Positions 23,845-31,746 are shown, counted from the first letter of the stretch. The stretch: DNA of 54,928 nucleotides from UBA1172 sp002457135 (GCA_965660935.1 CBFIBR010000013.1:1-54928), one strand, 5' to 3'. The notes: generated from the sequence alone by a model not told the origin. Numbers and translations: made by a program.

Positions 23845-24798
23845 GTGGCGATGCAGTTCCATCAGGCGGCGCAGCTCAACTGCTGAACCAAAGATCAGCG
23901 GCACCCGCTGATGCAGGCTGTCCGGTTCGATATCGAGGATTGATCCTGAGCCATCGGTTGCAATCGCCCCGGCGCGTTCCGCGAGGAACGCCATAGGGCT
24001 GGCCTCATAAACCAGGCGAAGCCGGCCCTGCCCATTCCCCGGGCGATCATCACCGGGGTAGAGGAAAACCCCGCCACGCTGGAAAATCCGCCACGCATCA
24101 GCGACGAGGGAGCCAACCCAGCGCATCCGGTACGATTGCTTATAAGGCCCTGATTTGCCCTCCAGCACACCATCCATCCACGCCCTGACCGGCGGGAACC
24201 AGTGATTGGAATAGGCCGCGTTAATGGCAAATTCGCTGGTTTGCTCAGGGATAGAGACCGGCCCGCCCATGGTGAGAAACTCACCCTGATCAGGATCAAG
24301 CACAAAGCACTGGCAACCGCCCTCGGCAAAGGCGAGAATCAGGGTTGTCTGCGGGCCATAGGTGAAAAACCCCGCCGCCAGCTGGTTTCGCCCCGGTTGC
24401 AGCATCGGGCCTGCGGGCAGGATCGAAAAAATCGTCCCGATGGTGACATTGACGCTGATATTCGATGATCCATCAAGCGGGTCAACGGCGACAATCACGC
24501 TGCCATCCCCGGCCAGTGGCACCGGGTCATCCTGTTCTTCGGAAAGAAGGAACGCGGCCCCGCTGGTGGAGAGGTGATGGGTAATCAGTTCCTCAGCCCG
24601 GACATCAAGCGCTTTCTGGCTGTCACCATCGCTGTTGGTGCCGCCAATTTCCTCCCCCAGATCCGCGCTGATGCCGTTGCGCTGAACCAGACCGGCGATC
24701 TCAATCGCCGCCACAGCGAGGGCGCGAAGGGCGGAAACCGTATCATCAGAAGCCCGGCCCGCGCCGAGGGCTTCATCAAGGAAAAGGGATAGCGACAT
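23842..24798 (-). CDS. fbp: Fructose-1,6-bisphosphatase, class I
   Basis: A 318-residue enzyme that makes fructose 6-phosphate in gluconeogenesis or a Calvin-type cycle. It shows the metal-site SEEQD at 86-90 and DPLDGSSN at 106-113. Later motifs include YSNHWFPPV, RMRWVGSLVADAWRIF and GGVFLYPGD. GAGG precedes the ATG at 24798. It is upstream of tkt-gap-rpe on the same strand. The order resembles carbon-fixation or gluconeogenic clusters, but no RuBisCO or phosphoribulokinase lies in the window. Confidence 0.94.
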   Translation of the reverse strand: MSLSLFLDEALGAGRASDDTVSALRALAVAAIEIAGLVQRNGISADLGEEIGGTNSDGDSQKALDVRAEELITHHLSTSGAAFLLSEEQDDPVPLAGDGSVIVAVDPLDGSSNISVNVTIGTIFSILPAGPMLQPGRNQLAAGFFTYGPQTTLILAFAEGGCQCFVLDPDQGEFLTMGGPVSIPEQTSEFAINAAYSNHWFPPVRAWMDGVLEGKSGPYKQSYRMRWVGSLVADAWRIFQRGGVFLYPGDDRPGNGQGRLRLVYEASPMAFLAERAGAIATDGSGSILDIEPDSLHQRVPLIFGSAVELRRLMELHRH

Positions 24799-24837
24799 CA
24801 AAACCTCAAAGGGAGAATGCGTTATTGACGGGAATGT

Positions 24838-25461
24838 TCAGTGACGGGGATGACGATCCCGGGGAAGTCCCGCGACAACCCCCGGCTGAATATGGGCTTC
24901 ATCCCAGGCCTTACGGCCAAAAACTGCCCGCACCATGGGTTCGAAATGATCCAGATCAGGCATCGGATAGCCAGGGTCGAAAGAGGTCTGATCCCAGCGT
25001 TCACAGAAATCAGCGCAGCTCTGCCAATAGGGATTTTCGCGGAATTCATCGCGTTTATCCGCATCCCAGCCGTAATGGTGGGCGTAATATTTCATCTGGA
25101 AGATACCGTGCTTTTCCACCACCCAGGATACTTCCTCCCGGACAAAGGGACGGATGATCTCAGCCGCCATGCGATCGTGATTCTGTGGTGCCAGCCCATC
25201 ACCGATATCATGGATCAGGGCGGCCACAATCCAGTCCTGATCAGCACCATCGTATTCAGCGCGTGCCGCTGATTGCAGCCCGTGCTGGAGCCGGTTGATC
25301 TGATAGCCTGAGAGTGTTTCCGAGGCTTGCAGGGCAAGCTGAGCGAGGACACGATCAGCGGTCATGGAAACATAGCCGTGTTCGAGTTCAGCCAGCAGCT
25401 GATAATCCTCGGATGTTCCCTGATCCATTCGAGTAAACGAAACGGTTTTATCGCTCATCAT
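24838..25461 (-). CDS. HD-domain protein, PhnZ/TmpB-like candidate oxygenase
   Basis: A 207-residue HD-domain protein. The likely metal ligands are His60 (NRLQHGLQSA), His84-Asp85 (ALIHDIGD), His95, His118 and Asp157 (ERWDQTS). This spacing, with six possible ligands, resembles the mixed-valent di-iron oxygenases PhnZ and TmpB that cleave hydroxy-phosphonates, rather than simple HD phosphohydrolases. The substrate-lid region (GYQINRL) differs from the PhnZ Glu-Ala-Ile-Asn form, so the substrate may differ. No TmpA/PhnY-like hydroxylase is adjacent. The neighbours are fbp (39 bp) and ybaK (75 bp). A nucleotide phosphohydrolase role is the alternative. Confidence 0.6.
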   Translation of the reverse strand: MMSDKTVSFTRMDQGTSEDYQLLAELEHGYVSMTADRVLAQLALQASETLSGYQINRLQHGLQSAARAEYDGADQDWIVAALIHDIGDGLAPQNHDRMAAEIIRPFVREEVSWVVEKHGIFQMKYYAHHYGWDADKRDEFRENPYWQSCADFCERWDQTSFDPGYPMPDLDHFEPMVRAVFGRKAWDEAHIQPGVVAGLPRDRHPRH

Positions 25462-25536
25462 CGTCTCCCTGATCTTGACGTGGATCGTGAGTTCGTATTT
25501 TTCATCAGACCGCGATGATGATCAAGATTATTCCGC

Positions 25537-26106
25537 TCACCCGCCCGCATCTTCAGTCCCGATACTGATATCGCCGGTGACCCTGCCGCCGGTCAATCGC
25601 TGGAGTTCGGCAAACGAACACCCGAACACCAGATGGGTATGCCCCGCCGCCGCCCAGACAATGTCAGACCGGGTCAGGGCGGCATCAATCAACACCACGA
25701 CATCGTCAGGCAGGCCGACAGGCGAAACCCCGCCTATCGAATACCCCGTTACAGCCTTCACGCGGCTAGCATCAGGTCGGCTGACCATCCCCCCCAGCCC
25801 AAGGATTTTCGGTATCACGTCAACGTGGCACTGGCGGTCACCACTGATCAGGATCGCAAGCGGCATCACCTGCCCCTTGAGCGGGCCTTCATCAGGGGTG
25901 TAATCCATCACCAGTGTCTTGACGATGGCGGCGGTTTCAACCTTGAGCGCGGCAGCGGCTTCAGCGGCGGAACGGGCGGTTTCAGCCAGAGTTTTGAGGC
26001 GGTCCTCCATTCCATGCCCAGCCAGAACCGAGGCAACCTTGCGGGTTGCCTTCGTATCCGGGATCAGCGGTACCGGCATTGGAGGAACGGCCTCATTATC
26101 CATCAT
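25537..26106 (-). CDS. ybaK: YbaK/ProX-type aminoacyl-tRNA deacylase
   Basis: A 189-residue protein with a YbaK/aaRS-associated domain at about 35-175. It likely hydrolyses mischarged Cys-, Ala- or Ser-tRNA in trans. Recognisable parts are AAIVKTLVMDY, the editing-pocket KAVTGYSIGGVSPVGL and FGCSFAELQRLTGG. The exact amino acid cannot be told. Its ATG overlaps the speB stop by four bases. Confidence 0.85.
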   Translation of the reverse strand: MMDNEAVPPMPVPLIPDTKATRKVASVLAGHGMEDRLKTLAETARSAAEAAAALKVETAAIVKTLVMDYTPDEGPLKGQVMPLAILISGDRQCHVDVIPKILGLGGMVSRPDASRVKAVTGYSIGGVSPVGLPDDVVVLIDAALTRSDIVWAAAGHTHLVFGCSFAELQRLTGGRVTGDISIGTEDAGG

Positions 26107-27071
26107 CTGCTGTCAACGGATACCGCCAGCATGCAGAGCAGCTCAAACATGATCGACACCCCGACCCAGGCGGTATTGCCGCTTTCATCAAACGGCGGCG
26201 ATACCTCCACCATATCGGCCCCGATCAGGTTCAGCCCTTCCAGCCGCCTCACCAGCAACTGTGCCTCCCTCGTGGTGAAGCCGCCGATTTCAGGGGTCCC
26301 TGTCCCCGGCGCGAAAGCAGGATCAATGCAGTCGATATCAAACGACACATAGGTCGGCGCATCACCGACAGTCTGGCGGGCCTGCTGCATCACCTCACCG
26401 ATAGTGTGGTCAGCAAATTCATCCATGGTGATGATGGTCACGCCCTGGGACCGGCCCCATTCGATATCCTCACCATCATACATGGTGCCGCGAATCCCGA
26501 TCTGGACAACCCGTTTCGGGTCGAGCAGGCCTTCCTCGATAGCGCGGCGGAACGGCGTTCCATGGGTGAATTTAAAGCCGTCAAAATAACTGTCAAAGAG
26601 ATCGGTATGGGCATCGAAATGGATCATGCCCACAGGGCCATCCGATGCCAGCCCACGCAGCACCGGCAATGAAACCAGATGGTCACCCCCGGCTGTCATC
26701 GGCACGATCCCCCTCGATTTCAATTCACTGTAGAAATTCGTGACCCGATCCAGCGTGTCGTTGAGATCAGCCGGATTGACCGGGCAGTCCCCCAGATCAG
26801 CGCAGTTCGTCATCTTGAAGGGGGAAATGTATGACACCGGATGCGTGGCCCGGATCATGGTTGAAAGATCGCGCAACTGGCGAGGCCCGTGACGGGCGCC
26901 AGGGCGGTTGGTGGTACCGCCATCCCATGGCACACCAATAAGACCGATCTGAACATCATCAATGCGGTCGTGATCAAAATCCATGGCTGGCAGGCGCATG
27001 AAACTTGGCACCCCGGCAAAGCGCGGCGACTTGGCGCCGGATACCGGTTCAAAGAATTTATCTCCGTTCAC
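26103..27071 (-). CDS. speB: Agmatinase/guanidino-acid ureohydrolase
   Basis: A 322-residue Mn-dependent ureohydrolase. Metal ligands sit in TAGGDHLV, HFDAHTDLFDSY and SFDIDCIDPAFAPGTGTPE, all intact. The family includes agmatinase, guanidinobutyrase and guanidinopropionase. The N-terminal GLIGVPWDGGTTNRPGARHGP is common to the latter as well, so the substrate is open. It heads a minus-strand run with ybaK, opposite to the methyltransferase across a 108-bp divergent gap. Confidence 0.85.
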   Translation of the reverse strand: MNGDKFFEPVSGAKSPRFAGVPSFMRLPAMDFDHDRIDDVQIGLIGVPWDGGTTNRPGARHGPRQLRDLSTMIRATHPVSYISPFKMTNCADLGDCPVNPADLNDTLDRVTNFYSELKSRGIVPMTAGGDHLVSLPVLRGLASDGPVGMIHFDAHTDLFDSYFDGFKFTHGTPFRRAIEEGLLDPKRVVQIGIRGTMYDGEDIEWGRSQGVTIITMDEFADHTIGEVMQQARQTVGDAPTYVSFDIDCIDPAFAPGTGTPEIGGFTTREAQLLVRRLEGLNLIGADMVEVSPPFDESGNTAWVGVSIMFELLCMLAVSVDSR

Positions 27072-27179
27072 TGTCTTCCCTTCCCGATTTTCTATGCACT
27101 CATATTACTAATCAATGGAGTTCGAGCGTAATCCCCCGATCAGGCTTTCGCCAGAGGAAAAATTTGTTAGACTGAACCC

Positions 27180-27824
27180 ATGGCTGATAACAGACACAAC
27201 CGCGATGAAGCGTACACCCTGCAAACACCGGATGACCACCGGCGTTATTATGATCAATGGGCGCAAACCTATGAGGACGATTTCATTGAGGCTGAGGGCT
27301 ATGCCTATTCAGCCCGTATCGCGCTCATTGCCCGGCGGCTGAGGCCCGGTTTCAAGGCACGCATCGCCGATATCGGCTGCGGCACCGGTGTCGTCGGGCG
27401 GGAGTTGCGCATGCAGGGCTTCCAGGGGCCGATTGACGGGCTTGATATCTCCGAAGGCATGCTGAAAAAGGCAGGTGAGGCGGGTATCTATGATCAGCTG
27501 CATTGCACCGACCTGACCGATCCGGGGAGCTTTCCTGAAACCCGCTATCAGTTTCTGATCAGCACCGGGGCCTTCACCATGGGGCATCTCGGCCCCGATA
27601 CGCTGGAGAAGGTTTTTGGTCTGGCCAGCCGGGGGGCGTTTGCGCTGATCGGGATCAACGCGGTGTTTTTTGAAAAGGACGGTTTTGGTGCCGCCTTCAA
27701 GGAATGGGAAGCGGCTGGACGCATCACCCCGCCAGTCTGGTTTGATACTGCCATTTATTATGATCTGGAGCCGATCAAAACCCATAGCCGCATCGCCCGC
27801 ATCGCCGCCTTCACCATCACCTGA
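27180..27824 (+). CDS. Class I SAM-dependent methyltransferase
   Basis: A 214-residue methyltransferase with SAM motif I ADIGCGTGVVGREL at about 63-76, an acidic second-strand end (IDGLDISEGML) and a short C-terminal beta region. It resembles the METTL27 (Williams-Beuren region) group of unknown substrate. No strong Shine-Dalgarno precedes the ATG. A 45-residue membrane protein and a histone-deacetylase-like gene follow closely, perhaps as one operon. Confidence 0.75.
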   Translation: MADNRHNRDEAYTLQTPDDHRRYYDQWAQTYEDDFIEAEGYAYSARIALIARRLRPGFKARIADIGCGTGVVGRELRMQGFQGPIDGLDISEGMLKKAGEAGIYDQLHCTDLTDPGSFPETRYQFLISTGAFTMGHLGPDTLEKVFGLASRGAFALIGINAVFFEKDGFGAAFKEWEAAGRITPPVWFDTAIYYDLEPIKTHSRIARIAAFTIT

Positions 27825-27827
27825 ACA

Positions 27828-27849
27828 CCACCCGAATACCACACGAATA
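27828..27849 (+). repeat. 11-bp tandem duplication after the methyltransferase stop
   Basis: CCACCCGAATA (27828-27838) and CCACACGAATA (27839-27849) lie between the TGA at 27822-27824 and the AAAGGA ribosome site of the next small gene. One of ten short duplications found at or near gene ends. Confidence 0.6.
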
Positions 27850-27860
27850 AAGGACCAATC

Positions 27861-27998
27861 ATGACCAATTTCGAATTCGCCGATTTTCTGATCTGGGGTG
27901 CGCTGGCCATCATCATTCTGCGCTTTCTGTTGCCAAGGCTGCTGGAATGGCTCGGCATGCCGGTGACGAAAAAACCCCGTGATGATGGGCAGGAATAA
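27861..27998 (+). CDS. Small single-span membrane protein, 45 residues
   Basis: The reading frame starts at ATG 27861, with AAAGGA six bases upstream, and ends at TAA 27996-27998. The product begins MTNFEFADFLIWGALAIII and continues with a hydrophobic segment to about residue 29. A short charged, hydrophilic tail (TKKPRDDGQE) follows. The deacetylase gene begins two bases after its stop. The good ribosome site, the tight packing and the membrane-anchor design support a real gene. I recognise no family. Confidence 0.7.
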   Translation: MTNFEFADFLIWGALAIIILRFLLPRLLEWLGMPVTKKPRDDGQE

Positions 27999-28000
27999 CA

Positions 28001-28924
28001 ATGACGCTCAAGATTATCACGCATCCTGTTTTCGCCCTGCATCCTGTTCCCATGGGGCATCCTGAACGGCCTGACCGTATCCGCACTGTCTGGCAGGCTA
28101 TTGAGGCGGGGTTCAGCGACATTGACCAGCTCGAGGCCCCGCTGGCGGATCAGGAGGCCATCGCGCTGGTCCATGATGTCCGCTATCTTGAATACATTGC
28201 CTCCAGCGAACCGGGGGAGGAAGAAGGGCTGAACACCCTCGATGGTGATACCCATATGGGGTTCCATTCGCTTGAGGCGGGGTTGCGCGCCGCTGGCGGT
28301 GCCGTGCTGGGCGTTGATCAGGTCATGACGGGTCAGGCGGATCGCGTTTTTCTGGCGGCCCGCCCGCCCGGGCATCATGCCGAACCGGACCGCGCCATGG
28401 GGTTCTGCCTTTTTGCCTCAGCCGCCATCGCGGCGCAGCATGCCCGGGTCAATTATGGGCTGACCCGGGTTGCGGTGCTGGATTTCGATGTTCACCACGG
28501 CAACGGGACACAGGCGGCGTTCTGGAAAGACGGTGACCTCAGTTTCGCATCAAGCCACCAGATGCCGCTGTTCCCCGGCACAGGGGCGCTGGATGAAACC
28601 GGTGTCGGCAATATTCACAATGCCCCGTTGCGGGCAGGCAGTGACGGTGCCTATGTCACCCAGGTCTGGGAAGACTACCTGATCCCGAAAATCAGGGCCG
28701 CGAAACCGGAATTGATCCTGATTTCAGCCGGGTTCGATGCCCATTCGCGTGATCCGCTGGCCAACATCAATTGCGAGGCTGAGGATTTTGGCCGTATCAC
28801 CACCATGATCAGGCAACTGGCCGAGGACGTGGCGGAAGGCAGGATAGTCTCCCTGCTTGAAGGCGGCTATGACCTTGAGGGGCTGCGTTCATCCCTGACA
28901 GCGCATCTGACTGCCCTTAGCTAG
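28001..28924 (+). CDS. Histone-deacetylase-family amidohydrolase (AcuC/HdaH-like)
   Basis: A 307-residue zinc hydrolase of the class II deacetylase group. Active-site motifs are complete: RPPGHHAEPDRAMGFC (His125, His126), DFDVHHGNGTQ (metal ligands Asp163 and His165), and SAGFDAHSRDP (Asp246). Bacterial members act on acetyl-lysine, acetyl-polyamines or related amides, and the substrate is not visible here. speB is only about 1 kb away, so a polyamine link is possible. The stop lies in a 14-bp duplication. Confidence 0.88.
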   Translation: MTLKIITHPVFALHPVPMGHPERPDRIRTVWQAIEAGFSDIDQLEAPLADQEAIALVHDVRYLEYIASSEPGEEEGLNTLDGDTHMGFHSLEAGLRAAGGAVLGVDQVMTGQADRVFLAARPPGHHAEPDRAMGFCLFASAAIAAQHARVNYGLTRVAVLDFDVHHGNGTQAAFWKDGDLSFASSHQMPLFPGTGALDETGVGNIHNAPLRAGSDGAYVTQVWEDYLIPKIRAAKPELILISAGFDAHSRDPLANINCEAEDFGRITTMIRQLAEDVAEGRIVSLLEGGYDLEGLRSSLTAHLTALS

Positions 28925-28947
28925 GCTGAAAACGCTAGGCTGAAAAG
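28920..28947. repeat. 14-bp duplication on convergent stop codons
   Basis: GCTAGGCTGAAAAC (28920-28933) and GCTAGGCTGAAAAG (28934-28947) are adjacent copies. The first holds the deacetylase TAG (28922-28924). The second holds, on the minus strand, the exporter stop (CTA at 28935-28937). CTAG serves as a stop in both directions. Confidence 0.8.
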
Positions 28948-29546
28948 GCAGCCCAGATCAACCCGCCAGCGAGCCAGAACATCACCATGGCGATGCCGAA
29001 ATCGATCCGTTTCCAGGTGCCGGGATTGGCCAGTCGCCCGCCCATGGCCTGCGCCCCGTAACCAAGGGTAAAGAAGAAAACGAAACTGGCCACCGCCGCC
29101 CCCAGCCCGAAGAGCGGGCGTTCAGCGGGGTCGAGCGTTGCTGAAATTCCGCCCAGCAGAACAACTGTATCGAGATAGACATGGGGGTTGAGCCAGGTCA
29201 GCCCGGCCGCCATCACCAGCAACGCCCCGATGCTGCCCCTGGCATTGTCACTACCCTTTAGCGAGGCATTGCCCCTGATGCTGTCCCGCAAGCGCAGCAG
29301 CCCATAGCCGATGAGCCACACGGATGCCCCGAGGTAGAGCCAGAAAATCGCCCCGTCCATACCGGCCAGCAAACTGCCCATGCCGCTGATGCCAACAACG
29401 ATAAGCGCGGCATCGGACAATGCACAGAACAGGCACACGGCGAAGACATGGCGGCCTTCCAGCCCGACACGGAACACAAACGCATTCTGGGCGCCGATCG
29501 CCAGGATCAGCGACAGGCCCAGGAGAAACCCGTTGATGAGATTCAT
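28935..29546 (-). CDS. LysE/ArgO-type basic amino acid exporter
   Basis: A 203-residue membrane protein with about six hydrophobic segments. It has the ArgO/LysE opening LILAIGAQNAFVFRVGLEGRH and the conserved LTWLNPHVYLDTVVLLG near residue 120, which point to arginine or lysine export. The ATG is preceded by AAAAAGG, which is the last copy of an 18-bp repeat. It differs clearly from the RhtB-like gene at 17759. Confidence 0.9.
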   Translation of the reverse strand: MNLINGFLLGLSLILAIGAQNAFVFRVGLEGRHVFAVCLFCALSDAALIVVGISGMGSLLAGMDGAIFWLYLGASVWLIGYGLLRLRDSIRGNASLKGSDNARGSIGALLVMAAGLTWLNPHVYLDTVVLLGGISATLDPAERPLFGLGAAVASFVFFFTLGYGAQAMGGRLANPGTWKRIDFGIAMVMFWLAGGLIWAAFSA

Positions 29547-29553
29547 GATATTT

Positions 29554-29661
29554 CCTTTTTCAGATCACCAGCTTTTTTCAGATCACTGGCCTTTTTCAGA
29601 TCATCGGCCTTTTTCAGATCACCGGCCTTTTTCAGATCATCGGCCTTTTTTCAGATCACCT
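29554..29661 (-). repeat. Six 18-bp tandem units in the exporter leader
   Basis: Units begin at 29554, 29572, 29590, 29608, 29626 and 29644. On the exporter strand each reads about (G/A)(G/A)TGATCTGAAAAAGGCC. The unit nearest the gene supplies the AAAAAGG ribosome site, seven bases before ATG 29546. Several units hold ATG-ATC-TGA or GTG-ATC-TGA mini-frames. Units 1-5 also leave an open frame of Asp-Leu-Lys-Lys-Ala repeats that ends in a TGA overlapping the exporter ATG, but that frame has no start codon. Confidence 0.92.
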
Positions 29662-29725
29662 GATAGCAAATCCCGTATTGGAGGCCTATACTACCCAAGG
29701 TAACCCCCCACAGGTGAAACGCGGA

Positions 29726-29911
29726 ATGATACTGAAACTGCTGGTCATTGTCCTGGTGAGCGTCATTGTTTTCTGGTTTGTCGGAAAAGGCTGGCCAAGG
29801 CTGAAAACCACATTCCGGCAACGGTTGCTGCCGCTGATCCTTTCCCCCGTTGCCTTTCCCATCATCAAGAGAGTGTTCTGGGTATTGCTGCGATTGCTGT
29901 TCCGTCGCTAG
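29726..29911 (+). CDS. Hypothetical small membrane protein, 61 residues
   Basis: The frame begins at ATG 29726 with AGGTG about eight bases upstream. It encodes an N-terminal membrane segment (MILKLLVIVLVSVIVFWFVG), then a basic loop (KGWPRLKTTFRQR), then a second hydrophobic stretch and a basic end (LLRLLFRR). It stands alone between the exporter leader and pyrE. No family is recognised, and the length allows a chance frame. Confidence 0.5.
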   Translation: MILKLLVIVLVSVIVFWFVGKGWPRLKTTFRQRLLPLILSPVAFPIIKRVFWVLLRLLFRR

Positions 29912-29936
29912 GCATGGACCAATTCAGGGCCTTTGC

Positions 29937-30623
29937 CTAAGCCTCAACCCCTCCATTGGCGGCTGACCATTCGCGGGGGGCATCCAGGAAATCGCCAACG
30001 GCCTTGATGGTGGCGGCATCGAGGTGGTCGGCTTCCTTCGCCGCCTCCAGCACGGACCGCCAGGTGGTCAGGTAGTGCAGGGTCAGCCCGGCATCGGCCA
30101 TGATCTCAGCCGTTTCGGGGAAGATATCGTAAAAGAACACAACAAACGTGTGATTGCATTCGGCCCCGGCCTTACGCAAGGCATCAACAAAGGCAATTTT
30201 GCTGCCGCCATCGGTGGCGAGGTCTTCAACCAGAAGCACCCGATCGCCTTCGAGCAGGTGGCCCTCAATCTGGGCATCACGGCCAAAGCCCTTGGGCTTT
30301 TTGCGGACATACTGCATCGGCAGGCCCATCCGTTCAGCGAACCAGGCGGCAAAGGGAATGCCCGCCGTTTCACCACCCGCGACACTGTCAAACGCCTCAT
30401 ACCCTGCCTTTTCCAGCACCGAGGCAACGCCGAAATCCATCAGCATGGAACGGATGCGCGGGAACGAAATCAGCTTTCGGCAATCGATATAAACCGGGCT
30501 GGTCGCGCCTGAGGTCAGGGTAAAGGGCGGGTCAGCCCTGAAATGAACAGCGTCGATTTCCAGCAGCATTCTGGCGGTGGCGCGGGCCATCTGGGCCTGA
30601 TCGGGATAAGTGGTGTGGAGCAT
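29937..30623 (-). CDS. pyrE: Orotate phosphoribosyltransferase
   Basis: A 228-residue enzyme that joins orotate to PRPP to form orotidylate in pyrimidine synthesis. It has the TSGATSPVYIDCRKLISFP substrate loop, SVAGGETAGIPFAAW, RKKPKGFGRDAQIEG and the PRPP motif VLLVEDLATDGGSK. It follows pyrC on the same strand after a 59-bp gap that holds a degenerate tandem repeat. Confidence 0.95.
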   Translation of the reverse strand: MLHTTYPDQAQMARATARMLLEIDAVHFRADPPFTLTSGATSPVYIDCRKLISFPRIRSMLMDFGVASVLEKAGYEAFDSVAGGETAGIPFAAWFAERMGLPMQYVRKKPKGFGRDAQIEGHLLEGDRVLLVEDLATDGGSKIAFVDALRKAGAECNHTFVVFFYDIFPETAEIMADAGLTLHYLTTWRSVLEAAKEADHLDAATIKAVGDFLDAPREWSAANGGVEA

Positions 30624-30640
30624 GGCGGATCGGTCCTCTA

Positions 30641-30694
30641 TTTCCTCAACAGGTTTTACTCAAGAATTTTTACTCAGCAATTTCACTCAAGGGG
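30641..30694 (-). repeat. Degenerate 13-14-bp tandem repeat at the pyrC end
   Basis: Four related units on the plus strand: TTTCCTCAACAGG (30641), TTTTACTCAAGAA (30654), TTTTTACTCAGCAA (30667) and TTTCACTCAAGGGG (30681). The last contains the pyrC stop (TCA at 30683-30685). On the gene strand the copies read CTTGAGT(G/A)AAA, repeating the gene end with its stop. The array reaches close to the pyrE ribosome site. Confidence 0.6.
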
Positions 30695-31732
30695 TTCAAC
30701 ATGCCAGTGGAGATCAACCCCGGGGTCAAAGACGGTGACAGTCTCCTGCCCCGCTGTGATCGCCTCGAGGTAGCGGCAAGGGGTTTGTATCCGGGTCAGT
30801 TTCAGCTGCCCTTTATTGAGCGGCAAGCCATAGAAATTGGCGCCGTTCACGCTGGTGAAGGCCTCAAGCTGATCAAGGGCGTTGTCTTCATCAAAAACAT
30901 GGGCGAGGCATGACATCGTGTTCGGGGCCGTATAAATCCCGGCGCATCCGCAAGCCTGTAATTTGGCATGATCAGGATGCGGCGCGCTGTCGGTGCCAAG
31001 GAAATAGCGGCTGTCACCCGAGGTTGCGGCTTTCCTGAGGGCAAGACGATGCTCTTCGCGTTTGGCCACGGGCAGGCAATAGAAATGCGGCCTGATCCCC
31101 CCCGCCAGAATATGATTGCGGTTGATCATCAGATGATGGGTGGTGATGCTGGCGGCCAGATTGCCGCTCGCCGCACCAACATAGGCTGCGGCATCAGCCG
31201 TGGTGATATGTTCCATGATAACCTTGAGTTCGGGCAGATCGCGCCTGAGCGGATCCAGCACGGTTTCAATGAAAACCTTCTCCCGATCAAAAATATCAAC
31301 CTCGGGGGAGGTCACCTCACCATGGATACAGAGCGGCATGCCGATGCTTGCCATCACCTCCAGCACCGGCATGACCCTGGCAATAGAGCGCACGCCTGAG
31401 GCTGAATTGGTGGTTGCCCCGGCGGGGTAGAGCTTGACCGCCGTGATCAGCCCGTCAGCAAACCCCGCCGCCAGGTCATCAGCATCACTGTCCTCGGTCA
31501 GGTAGGCCGTCATCAACGGGGTGAACCCGCTGCCCCGGGGCAGGGCTGCCATGATGCGGTCACGGTAGGCCGCAACATCAAGGGCCGTCACCACCGGCGG
31601 GACAAGATTGGGCATGATGATCGCCCGGGCAAAATGCCGGGCCGTATCCGGCAGAACAGCGGCCAGCATATCACCATCACGCAGATGCAGGTGCCAGTCA
31701 TCAGGCTGGCGTATGATCATCTCATCCGTCAT
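30683..31732 (-). CDS. pyrC: Dihydroorotase (class II)
   Basis: A 349-residue zinc amidohydrolase that closes carbamoyl-aspartate to dihydroorotate. It has the metal-site DDWHLHLRDGDML at residues 11-23, the carboxylated-lysine segment AVKLYPAGATTNSASGV near 98, CIHGEVT, and ICTAP-like TDSAPHPDHAK. The length fits the E. coli-type enzyme. It is followed by pyrE. A terminator separates it from xsc upstream. Confidence 0.95.
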   Translation of the reverse strand: MTDEMIIRQPDDWHLHLRDGDMLAAVLPDTARHFARAIIMPNLVPPVVTALDVAAYRDRIMAALPRGSGFTPLMTAYLTEDSDADDLAAGFADGLITAVKLYPAGATTNSASGVRSIARVMPVLEVMASIGMPLCIHGEVTSPEVDIFDREKVFIETVLDPLRRDLPELKVIMEHITTADAAAYVGAASGNLAASITTHHLMINRNHILAGGIRPHFYCLPVAKREEHRLALRKAATSGDSRYFLGTDSAPHPDHAKLQACGCAGIYTAPNTMSCLAHVFDEDNALDQLEAFTSVNGANFYGLPLNKGQLKLTRIQTPCRYLEAITAGQETVTVFDPGVDLHWHVEPLE

Positions 31733-31746
31733 GCTTTCCTTTTACC

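Noticed and set aside
24930..24945. A T-loop-like GGTTCGAAAT hinting at a tRNA
   Set aside because: It lies inside the HD-domain gene, with no acceptor or anticodon stems around it. No tRNA was found in the window.
29547..29650. A peptide of Asp-Leu-Lys-Lys-Ala repeats ending at the exporter start
   Set aside because: The frame is open only because the unit length is a multiple of three. It has an in-frame TGA just upstream and no start codon.
29554..29661. A short CRISPR-like array
   Set aside because: The 18-bp units are contiguous with no spacers, and no cas genes are present. It is a simple tandem repeat in a gene leader.
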